DNA of 8,482 nt, from the NCBI GenBank assembly GCA_946405485.1, contig CAMJHJ010000100.1:1-8482 (forward strand), read 5' to 3'. This DNA is from an uncultured Bacteroidales bacterium. Its GTDB lineage: Bacteria; Bacteroidota; Bacteroidia; Bacteroidales; UBA932. Position 1 is the stretch's first letter. Each line of letters begins with the position of its first letter. A program made the translations under genes and the position numbers. Below, piece after piece: positions 1 to 6,961 of this stretch. Under the pieces are notes generated by a model, which saw only the letters and a program-made list of their open reading frames with translations, was not told where the DNA came from and made no database searches.

Positions 1-819
1 ATCACCAACATCACGCCCGACCATCTGGACCGCTACGACTACAAGATGGAGAACTACATCAACGCCAAGTTCCGCATCACCCGGAACCTGCGTCCCGAGG
101 ACTGCTTCATCTTCGATTCCGACGACGAGATCACGATCGGCCATCTGGACAAGATCATCCTCAAGGCCAAGATGCTCCCCTTCACCCAGAAGAAGGAAGT
201 GGAGCAGGGCGCCTTTGTCAGGGACGACAAGATCGTCGTCAAGTACGAGGAAAGCGAGAGCGAGATCTATATCAAGGAGTTGGCCCTGGGCGGCAAGCAC
301 AACATCTACAACTCGATGGCGGCGGCCCTGGCGGCCAAGGCGATGGATATCGAAGACGAGGTCATCCGCGAGAGCCTGTCCTCGTTCAAGGCTATCGAGC
401 ACCGTCTGGAGCCCGTCCTGAGCATCAAGGACGTGCTGTATATCAATGACTCCAAGGCGACCAACGTGGATTCCGCATGGTACGCGCTGGAGTGCCAGAC
501 CAAGCCGGTCGTCTGGATCGCCGGCGGTACCGACAAGGGCAACGACTACAGCGTGCTCGAGGAGCTGGTCCGGACCAAGGTCAAGGCCATCGTTTGCCTG
601 GGCGTGGACAACCGCAAGCTGCACGCTTCCTTCGAAGGGATTGTCGGCGCCGACAAGATGGTGGACGCCTCCTCTGCGGAAGAGGCGGTCCAGGCCGCGA
701 GCCGTTTCGCCAAGGCGGGCGACGTCGTGCTCCTGAGCCCCTGCTGCGCCAGTTTCGACCTGTTCAAGAACTATGAAGACCGCGGAGAGAAATTCAAGGA
801 AGCCGTAAGGAACCTGTAA
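1..819 (+). CDS. murD: MurD, UDP-N-acetylmuramoyl-L-alanine--D-glutamate ligase (5'-truncated by window edge)
   Basis: Cytoplasmic ATP-dependent ligase that adds D-glutamate to UDP-MurNAc-L-Ala in peptidoglycan precursor synthesis. The reading frame is open from base 1, so the gene starts upstream; 272 residues and the stop are visible. About 170-180 N-terminal residues, including the P-loop, are outside the window. Numbering from the first visible codon, NITPDHLDRY (3-12) is the central-domain motif, and Lys23 sits 15 residues after His8, as the carbamylated Lys198 does after His183 in E. coli. GKHNIYN (98-104), HRLE (134-137), NDSKATN (149-155), AGGTDKG and LLSPCCASFD (244-253) followed by a 'RGEKF' stretch are the ATP-binding and C-terminal Mur ligase motifs. 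The ATG at base 46 is internal, since these motifs extend upstream of it. One base separates the stop from ftsW, so the two are probably translated together. The gene looks intact; the identity is secure. Confidence 0.97.
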   Translation: MTNITPDHLDRYDYKMENYINAKFRITRNLRPEDCFIFDSDDEITIGHLDKIILKAKMLPFTQKKEVEQGAFVRDDKIVVKYEESESEIYIKELALGGKHNIYNSMAAALAAKAMDIEDEVIRESLSSFKAIEHRLEPVLSIKDVLYINDSKATNVDSAWYALECQTKPVVWIAGGTDKGNDYSVLEELVRTKVKAIVCLGVDNRKLHASFEGIVGADKMVDASSAEEAVQAASRFAKAGDVVLLSPCCASFDLFKNYEDRGEKFKEAVRNL

Positions 820-820
820 G

Positions 821-2209
821 ATGGACTGGAAGAAAGTAGAAGAGAGAGTCAATTTCATGGACCGCCTTGCCGGAGACAAGGTGGTCTGGATCATCGTACT
901 CTTCCTCTGCCTGATCTCGATGGTCGCCATCTTCTCCTCCACTTCCCAGCTCGCTACGGAGACCACCACCCGCATCGATATCGTCCGCACCCAGTTTTTC
1001 ACGATCCTGGGCGGCCTGGCGCTGATCTTCATCCTATACAAGATCAACAACATCAAGGTATTCAAGTGGCTGTCCCAGTGGGGATTCCTGCTGTCGCTGG
1101 CCATGTTGCTGATCCTGGACCTGCACCTCTCCCTCGGCCCGTTGAAGGCATCTTCGATCAACGGCGCCTGGCGTATCATCAAGGTAGGGGGACTCCAGAT
1201 CCATGTCCTGGAGATCGTCAAAGTCGCGATGGTGATGTACCTCGCCTGGGCGGTCGACACCTTCCGCAAGGGAGAATTCAATCTGCTGGATAAACTTTCC
1301 GAAATCAACCGCCTCCACTTCCTGGGCACCGACGCGGCGAAGAAAATCATTTACATCTACGCACCGGTCCTGATCATCTGCGTCACCGCCCTTCCGGCAG
1401 GTACCTCCAACGCCCTGTTCATCGCGGCGTTGATGTTCCTGACCATCCTCCTGGCCGGAATGCCCTTCAAAGACCTGCTTCTCATCGGATCTGTCGCGGT
1501 CCTGCTGCTGGTCGGCTGCATCGGACTCTATTATGCCACCGGAGGAAGCGCCTTCAGCCGTATCGGGACCGCCATATCCCGGATACGGAGCGACGGGAAC
1601 GACAATGAGCAGCAGCTGATCCAAGCCCCCCGCGGCACAGCGGAGTATCAGAAAGCGCTGGATAAGATCCGGCAGCCCCTCGGTGCCAAGCTGGCCATCA
1701 AGCGCGGCGGCTTCTTCGGCAAAGGGCCGGGCGGCAGCGCCCAGAAGTATGTGGTCCCCGTCATCTATGAGGACTACATCTTCAGTTTCATCATTGAGGA
1801 GTATGGCCTCATCGGCGGCATCCTGGTCATCATCCTGTATATCAGCCTGCTCGCCAGGGCCTCGATCATAGCCCGCAACTGCGATGACAAGTTTGCGAAA
1901 TATGCCATTGCGGGCCTTTCGGTGATGATTTCCGCCCAGGCGATGATGCACATCCTGGTCAACAGCGACGTCGGCCTGCTGACCGGACAGACCCTGCCCC
2001 TGATCAGTTACGGCACATCGGCTTTCCTATGCATCAGCATCGCCTTCGGCATCATCCTCAGTATCAGTCGGATGGCGACCAAGAAGGTTGAGCGTGAAGC
2101 CGCCAAGGCGGATCCCATCGTCAGTTTCAAGGAAGATGACGTAAAGGACCGTCTCGACCTCCTCAACGAATATGAATCCGTGGACGATATCGAAGAAATA
2201 GAAATCTAA
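821..2209 (+). CDS. ftsW: FtsW, SEDS-family septal peptidoglycan glycosyltransferase
   Basis: Polytopic inner-membrane protein of 462 residues that polymerises lipid II at the septum together with a class B penicillin-binding protein. The sequence shows about ten hydrophobic segments. The SEDS signature GKGPGGS (300-306) leads into the periplasmic loop, where YEDYIF (316-321) aligns with the HTDFIF motif of E. coli FtsW and RodA; Asp318 is therefore the putative catalytic aspartate. IIEEYGLIGG follows, and TGQTLPLISYGTSAF (388-402) is the late transmembrane motif, with Thr399 where Gly is usual. A polar stretch at about 255-285, rich in Asp, Asn and Gln, enlarges the loop before this region. 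The C-terminus is a long acidic cytoplasmic tail ending DDIEEIEI. The first ATG is preferred because it lies one base after murD; Met13 at 857 is an alternative. FtsW rather than RodA is chosen from the dcw context, since sequence motifs alone barely separate the two. Confidence 0.95.
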   Translation: MDWKKVEERVNFMDRLAGDKVVWIIVLFLCLISMVAIFSSTSQLATETTTRIDIVRTQFFTILGGLALIFILYKINNIKVFKWLSQWGFLLSLAMLLILDLHLSLGPLKASSINGAWRIIKVGGLQIHVLEIVKVAMVMYLAWAVDTFRKGEFNLLDKLSEINRLHFLGTDAAKKIIYIYAPVLIICVTALPAGTSNALFIAALMFLTILLAGMPFKDLLLIGSVAVLLLVGCIGLYYATGGSAFSRIGTAISRIRSDGNDNEQQLIQAPRGTAEYQKALDKIRQPLGAKLAIKRGGFFGKGPGGSAQKYVVPVIYEDYIFSFIIEEYGLIGGILVIILYISLLARASIIARNCDDKFAKYAIAGLSVMISAQAMMHILVNSDVGLLTGQTLPLISYGTSAFLCISIAFGIILSISRMATKKVEREAAKADPIVSFKEDDVKDRLDLLNEYESVDDIEEIEI

Positions 2210-2213
2210 CGAC

Positions 2214-3353
2214 ATGGAATATAAAGCGATCAGAGTCATCATCAGCGGCGGAGGCACGGGAGGACATATCTTCCCGGCGGTCTCCATCGCATCCAAACTG
2301 CGGGAACTCAATCCCGACAGCGAGATCTTGTTTGTCGGGGCGGAAGGCAAGATGGAGATGGAGAAGGTCCCGGCGGCCGGTTTCAAGATCGTAGGACTCC
2401 CCATCGTCGGACTGCAGCGCCAGTTCACCTGGGCCAATGTCAAGAATGACCTGCAAGTCCCGTTCAAACTGGCCGCGAGCCTGATCAAGGCGCGCCGCAT
2501 CCTCAAGGAATTCAAACCGGACATCGCCATCGGCGTGGGCGGCTATGCGAGCGCTCCCCTGCTGCGGGCAGCGACCCGCCTGGGCATCCCGACCCTGATC
2601 CAGGAGCAGAACGGATTCGCCGGCCTGACCAACAAGATCCTCGGCAAGAAGGTCGGAAAGATCTGCGTCGCCTACGAAGGGATGGAACGCTTCTTCCCTG
2701 CGGACAAGATCGTGCTGACCGGCAACCCGATCCGCCCGGACATCCTCCCTGCCACACCGGAAACGAAGGCGGAGGGCATCCGGTTTTATGGCCTGGATCC
2801 GGCTAAAAGGCACATCCTCGTCATCGGCGGAAGCCTGGGCAGCGGCACCCTCAACCAGGCGATGAAACAATGGGTCGCTGACGGATGCCCCGGTGGTGAA
2901 GGCGTGGAGGTGCTCTGGCAGTGCGGCCGCTATTACAAGAAAGGCGTGGACGCCTTCATGGAAGGCCACAAAGAGGCGACGGCCGTGCATTGGAGCGATT
3001 TCATCGGGCGCATGGATCTCGCATACGCGATGGCGGACGTGATCATTTCCCGTTCGGGAGCCAGCAGCGTATCGGAAATATGCGCAGCCCGCAAGGCGGC
3101 CGTTTTCGTGCCTTCTCCCAACGTGGCGGAGGACCACCAGACGCATAATGCCATGGCCCTGGTCCGCAAAGGCGCCGCCCTGATCGTCAAGGATGCCGAG
3201 GCGAAAGAGAAACTGCTGCCGATTGCCCTGGAGCTCCTTTCCGATCCGGAACGCATCGCCTCGGTCGAGGCTGCGGCCGGCGCGATGGCCAAGACAGCCG
3301 CTGCGCAGGAGATCGCGGACGAAGTGTATAAATTGTTGGAAAAGAATGTATAA
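2214..3353 (+). CDS. murG: MurG, UDP-GlcNAc:lipid I GlcNAc transferase
   Basis: Peripheral membrane GT-B (GT28) glycosyltransferase on the cytoplasmic face that transfers GlcNAc to lipid I to make lipid II, the substrate of FtsW encoded just upstream. It has 379 residues, slightly longer than E. coli MurG (355). The N-terminal domain carries the glycine loop GGTGGH (13-18), then IGVGGYASAP and the QEQN-containing stretch. The C-terminal domain starts near NPIRPDI and has a second glycine loop GGSLG (205-209), with Leu where E. coli has Gln. SRSGASSVSEI (279-289) includes Glu288, which aligns with the UDP-ribose contact Glu269 of E. coli. PSPNVAEDHQTHN (300-312) matches the Bacteroidota form of the uracil-site loop. 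The start is four bases after ftsW, with an A-rich leader and no clear Shine-Dalgarno motif. The last eight bases overlap murC, so translational coupling is likely. Confidence 0.97.
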   Translation: MEYKAIRVIISGGGTGGHIFPAVSIASKLRELNPDSEILFVGAEGKMEMEKVPAAGFKIVGLPIVGLQRQFTWANVKNDLQVPFKLAASLIKARRILKEFKPDIAIGVGGYASAPLLRAATRLGIPTLIQEQNGFAGLTNKILGKKVGKICVAYEGMERFFPADKIVLTGNPIRPDILPATPETKAEGIRFYGLDPAKRHILVIGGSLGSGTLNQAMKQWVADGCPGGEGVEVLWQCGRYYKKGVDAFMEGHKEATAVHWSDFIGRMDLAYAMADVIISRSGASSVSEICAARKAAVFVPSPNVAEDHQTHNAMALVRKGAALIVKDAEAKEKLLPIALELLSDPERIASVEAAAGAMAKTAAAQEIADEVYKLLEKNV

Positions 3354-4698
3354 GGATATTTATTTCATCGGCATCGGAGGCATCGGCATGAGCGCCATCG
3401 CCCGCTATTATAAGCGGAAGGGCTATGCCGTGGGCGGCTACGACCGCACCCCCTCCGACCTGACGCACGAGCTGGAAGCGGAAGGGATCGCCGTCCATTA
3501 TGAAGACCGGCCGGACCTCATCCCGACGGATGTGGAACACACGCTGGTCGTCTATACGCCCGCCATCCCCGAGACGCTGGAAGAGCTGCGCTTCGTGCAG
3601 CGAAAGGGTTACCGCGTCATCAAGCGTTCCCGCATGCTCGGAGAGATTTCGCAGGGACAGCGCTGCCTGGCCGTCGCGGGAACGCACGGCAAGACCACCA
3701 CGTCGACCCTGGTCGCTCATATCCTGACCGAGAGCGGTGCAGGCTGCAGCGCCTTCCTGGGGGGCATTTCCAAGAATTACGGCACCAACATGCTGGTCAG
3801 CGCGACCCCGACCGTCGTCGCCGAAGCGGATGAATATGACCGTTCCTTCCTCCAGTTGCATCCCGTCATCGCGGCCATCACCGCGATGGATGCCGACCAT
3901 CTGGACATCTACGGAGACTTGGCGCATGTGCAGGAAGCGTTCCGCACCTTCGCCTCCCAGGTCAGCGAGGTCCTGATCTTGAAATACGGCCTCCCCGTCA
4001 GCGCCGGAGACACGCCCGCCCGCATCCTGACCTACAGTTTCGACGATGTGCGCGCAGACTTCCATGCAGAGAACCTGCGGCTCGGCCCGCTCGGGCATTT
4101 CACCTATGACCTGGCTTATCCCGGAGGCGTCCTGAAGGATATCTTCGTCGGTACGCTCGGATGGGTCAACGTGGAGAACAGTGTCGCGGCGGCGGCCATC
4201 TGCCTCAGCGACGGAGTCGATCCCGAAGCCGTCCGCCACGCCATCGGCACCTTCCAGGGAGCACGGCGCCGCCTGGACGTGCACGTCAACACGCCCGCGC
4301 TGACCTACATCGATGACTACGCCCACCATCCGCAGGAGCTTGCGACGGCCATTTCCTCGCTGAAGAGCATCTTCCCGGGCCGGAAACTGACGGCAGTCTT
4401 CCAGCCGCACCTATACACGCGTACCCGCGATTTCGCCCCGGAATTCGCCGAGGCGCTGAGCGCCGTGGACAAGTTGATCCTGCTGGGCATCTACCCCGCC
4501 CGGGAGGAGCCTATCCCCGGGGTTACCTCGGAGATCATCTTCAAGGACGTCACCGCGCCCGAAAAGATATTGATTGACAAAACGGAACTGATGCCCCTGC
4601 TGGAGAAAGAACCCGTCGACGTGCTGGTCACGTTCGGCGCCGGCGACATCGACCGGTTCATCCAACCCATTACCGAACTGCTGGAGAAGAGAATATGA
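3346..4698 (+). CDS. murC: MurC, UDP-N-acetylmuramate--L-alanine ligase
   Basis: Cytoplasmic ATP-dependent ligase that joins L-alanine to UDP-MurNAc, the step before MurD. It has 450 residues. The Rossmann-like motif GIGGIGMSAIA begins at Gly9, the P-loop GTHGKTTT lies at 112-119, and EADEYDRSF (160-168) is the metal and substrate motif, with Tyr where proteobacteria often have Ser. DADHLDIYG (182-190), a GARRRLDV stretch (305-312) and DDYAHHP (323-329) are Mur ligase motifs of the central and C-terminal domains; FQPHLYTRTRDF, YPAREEP and TFGAGDID complete the C-terminal domain. The ATG at 3346 gives the family N-terminus MYKDIYFIGIGG and overlaps the murG stop by eight bases. The same frame is open further upstream to 3193, but that stretch is inside murG and encodes no MurC-like sequence. 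The stop overlaps the ftsQ start in an ATGA. Confidence 0.97.
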   Translation: MYKDIYFIGIGGIGMSAIARYYKRKGYAVGGYDRTPSDLTHELEAEGIAVHYEDRPDLIPTDVEHTLVVYTPAIPETLEELRFVQRKGYRVIKRSRMLGEISQGQRCLAVAGTHGKTTTSTLVAHILTESGAGCSAFLGGISKNYGTNMLVSATPTVVAEADEYDRSFLQLHPVIAAITAMDADHLDIYGDLAHVQEAFRTFASQVSEVLILKYGLPVSAGDTPARILTYSFDDVRADFHAENLRLGPLGHFTYDLAYPGGVLKDIFVGTLGWVNVENSVAAAAICLSDGVDPEAVRHAIGTFQGARRRLDVHVNTPALTYIDDYAHHPQELATAISSLKSIFPGRKLTAVFQPHLYTRTRDFAPEFAEALSAVDKLILLGIYPAREEPIPGVTSEIIFKDVTAPEKILIDKTELMPLLEKEPVDVLVTFGAGDIDRFIQPITELLEKRI

Positions 4699-5474
4699 AA
4701 CCCGTCGTCAGAAAGACCCTCCTTATCCTGTTCTGCGCAGCCCTGGCCGCCGGACTCTGCGTCCTGTTCATGAAGAGCAAGGCGCACCGGCAGCTCATCA
4801 CCTGCGAAGGACTGAAGGTGGAGTATGCCGACGCGCACCGTTTCGTCACCGAAGACGATGTCAAGGCCTGGCTGGAACGGGACTACGGGAGTTATATCGG
4901 ACAGCGGCTGGACAGCGTGGGCCTGGACCGGATCGAGCACATCCTGGACGACCAGAGCGCCATTCTCAAGAGTGAGGCCTTCACTACGGAAGACGGCCTG
5001 CTCCACGTCCGCCTGACCCAGCGGGAACCGGTCCTCCGCTTCCAGAAGGGAACGGAAGGCTTCTATGTGGATGACCGGGGATTCATCTTCCCGCTCCAGG
5101 AGCATTTCTCCGCCCCCGTACCGGTCGTGGACGGGGCGGTCCCGGTGCAATTCTCCCCTGGTTACAAAGGACCCGCCCGGACGGAAAAAGAGCAACGCTG
5201 GATCGCGGACATGATCGCGATGATGGACTGGGTACGGAAGAGCAAGACCTGGAAGGAAGCTTTTGTCAAAATCAGTGTCGCGGAAGGCGGCAACCTGGTG
5301 CTGACACCCCGGGAGGGAAGCGAGCGCTTCCTGTTCGGCCAGCCGGAATCGGTCGCAGACAAATTCGACCGGATCGGTAAGTATTACGAGTACATCCGGC
5401 CCGCCCGCGGGGAAGGCTGGTACAAGACAGTCAACGTCAAATACGACAGACAGATCATATGCAGACAAAAATAA
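4695..5474 (+). CDS. ftsQ: FtsQ/DivIB-type cell division protein
   Basis: Bitopic inner-membrane divisome protein that links cytoplasmic ring components to the periplasmic septal synthesis complex. It has 259 residues: a short basic N-terminus, one transmembrane helix at about 8-26, then a periplasmic region. The POTRA-like part (about 37-105) contains FVTEDDVKAWL, LDSVGLDRIE and LHVRLTQREPVLRF. The beta domain begins with YVDDRGFIFPL, the usual 'D..G.v.p' turn of FtsQ. The C-terminus, VNVKYDRQIICRQK, resembles the end of Bacteroidota FtsQ proteins. Sequence conservation in this family is weak, so the call leans on position between murC and ftsA as well as on these motifs. The start codon overlaps the murC stop (ATGA). 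No cytoplasmic extension of the proteobacterial length is present. Confidence 0.9.
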   Translation: MKPVVRKTLLILFCAALAAGLCVLFMKSKAHRQLITCEGLKVEYADAHRFVTEDDVKAWLERDYGSYIGQRLDSVGLDRIEHILDDQSAILKSEAFTTEDGLLHVRLTQREPVLRFQKGTEGFYVDDRGFIFPLQEHFSAPVPVVDGAVPVQFSPGYKGPARTEKEQRWIADMIAMMDWVRKSKTWKEAFVKISVAEGGNLVLTPREGSERFLFGQPESVADKFDRIGKYYEYIRPARGEGWYKTVNVKYDRQIICRQK

Positions 5475-5479
5475 ACGAT

Positions 5480-6937
5480 ATGGACGAAAGATACATTGCA
5501 GCCGTCGATCTCGGCACGTCGAAGATCGCCCTTTCCGTGGCCAAGGTGGAGGGCAACGACGTCCAGATCATCTATTATGACGAAGAGCCCTCGGACGGGA
5601 TACGGTACAGCTACGTATACAATCCGGCGAAGGTGTCCGTACCGCTTTCGCGGAGCTTGAAGAAAGCCGAAAAGGAGCTGGGCATCAAGATTTTGCAGGT
5701 GGTGGTAGGCCTGCCGCGCTATTTCGTGCGCCAGGAGGTCGCGACGGGTGCGATCCCGCGTACAGACGTGAGCAGCAATATCACGCGCGAGGAGATCGAC
5801 AACCTCAAGAACATCGCCCTTGACAACTATCCCCTGCCCGACGCGGACCGCGACTACATCTACGGCGCCGTCGCCCAATCCTTCACGACCGACGATTTCT
5901 ATCAGATCGTGGAAGACGATGTCGAAGGGATGGTCAGCGAAAAGTTCGAAGGGAACTTCAAGGTCTTCATCGGCAGCCGGAAGAATGTCAGCAACCTCGA
6001 CAAGATCTTCAATGAGGCGGGAGTCGCTATCGCCAACAAGTACTTCGTCCCCGGAGCGATGTCCAAGGTCGTACTCTTCGGCGAGGAGATGGACAATGGC
6101 GTCGCCCTGGTCGACCTGGGCGGCGGGGTGACCTCCGTTTCCGTCTATAAGAACGGCATCCTCCGCCATTACGCGGCAATCCCCTTCGGAGGCAACAGCA
6201 TCACTGCGGATATCAAGACCGAGGGTGGATTCTCCATGCGTCTCGCCGAAAACATCAAACTCGCCTTCGGCGCCTGCCTGCCGGACAAGCTCGCCAATAT
6301 GAGCGAGAAGGTCCTGCGCATCCTCAACAACGACAGCGGATCGGAGAAACAATTACCGGTCCGTTATCTCTCCGAGATCATCACGGCCAGGATGGAGGAG
6401 ATCATCAACGCCATCCTGTACGAGATCGAGCAGAGCGGCTTTGCCGACGAGATCCGGAGCGGAATCGTCATCACGGGTGGCGGAGCGGAGTTGACCAATG
6501 TCGCAGCCCTGATCAAGGAGTTGTCCGGCTACTCGGTCCGTGTCGGCTATCCCATCCGCAAATTCTCCTCCGACGGATGTGCCGGCCTCGGCGAGACCTC
6601 CGCGACCGGCGTGCTCGGCATGCTGCTGGCCGCCAAGGATGACAACCGCATGCTGAACTGCCTGGAAGCCCCGCCCAAACCCAAGGTAGAAGAAAACGAG
6701 CCGGAGGCGGAAGAAGAAGAGGCTGCGGCCGAAGAGGAGACCGTTCCCGAGGACAATGTCTTCAACATGGAAGCCTGGGACAAGGTCAAGCCTCCCAAGA
6801 AAACGGCTCGGGCGCCCAAGCCTCCCAGACAGCCGAAACAGCCCAAGGCTCCTTCCCCCATCTGGACCAAGATCGGCTCGGTCTTCGAGCCCCTGGTCAA
6901 GGGACTGGATGACCTCTACGAAAGAATCGAGGAATAA
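5480..6937 (+). CDS. ftsA: FtsA, actin-like membrane anchor of the Z-ring
   Basis: Actin/Hsp70-fold ATPase that binds the FtsZ C-terminal peptide and tethers the ring to the membrane. From the start chosen here it has 485 residues, longer than E. coli FtsA (420). Phosphate-1 motif VDLGTSK (9-15), phosphate-2 motif VDLGGG (211-216) and the adenosine motif ITGGGAEL near 331-338 define the fold; the 1C-domain region lies between the first two. The extra length is a tail: an acidic run at about 402-425, a Lys/Arg/Pro-rich run at 435-458, and a probable amphipathic helix from Ile461 to Glu485, which fits a membrane-targeting sequence. The start at 5480 gives MDERYIAAVDLG and a five-base gap after ftsQ. 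An upstream in-frame ATG at 5459 would add seven residues and overlap ftsQ by 16 bases, and cannot be excluded. A 24-base spacer precedes ftsZ. Confidence 0.96.
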   Translation: MDERYIAAVDLGTSKIALSVAKVEGNDVQIIYYDEEPSDGIRYSYVYNPAKVSVPLSRSLKKAEKELGIKILQVVVGLPRYFVRQEVATGAIPRTDVSSNITREEIDNLKNIALDNYPLPDADRDYIYGAVAQSFTTDDFYQIVEDDVEGMVSEKFEGNFKVFIGSRKNVSNLDKIFNEAGVAIANKYFVPGAMSKVVLFGEEMDNGVALVDLGGGVTSVSVYKNGILRHYAAIPFGGNSITADIKTEGGFSMRLAENIKLAFGACLPDKLANMSEKVLRILNNDSGSEKQLPVRYLSEIITARMEEIINAILYEIEQSGFADEIRSGIVITGGGAELTNVAALIKELSGYSVRVGYPIRKFSSDGCAGLGETSATGVLGMLLAAKDDNRMLNCLEAPPKPKVEENEPEAEEEEAAAEEETVPEDNVFNMEAWDKVKPPKKTARAPKPPRQPKQPKAPSPIWTKIGSVFEPLVKGLDDLYERIEE

Positions 6938-6961
6938 AGGACGCAAAAGAACCGGATTACC

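Noticed and set aside
46..48. ATG as the start of murD
   Set aside because: The frame is open to base 1 and encodes NITPDHLDRY upstream of this Met, which is a conserved MurD motif, so the gene begins outside the window.
3193..3345. Upstream extension of the murC frame
   Set aside because: These 51 codons lie inside murG and give an Arg/Pro-rich translation unlike any MurC N-terminus; the ATG at 3346 gives the expected GIGGIG start.
1034..5468. Several - strand open frames of 300-400 codons (1034-1951, 2163-3146, 3187-4410, 4491-5468)
   Set aside because: Each mirrors a conserved + strand gene and shows no motifs; some cross gene junctions, as composition shadows do.
5384..6352. 322-codon - strand open frame opposite ftsA
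   Set aside because: It is a shadow of the ftsA coding frame with no domain signal.
6938..6961. Promoter, terminator or Shine-Dalgarno site in the ftsA-ftsZ gap
   Set aside because: 24 bases with no hairpin, no T-run and no recognisable Bacteroidota promoter boxes. The aaagga stretch is about 20 bases from the ATG, too far for a ribosome binding site.
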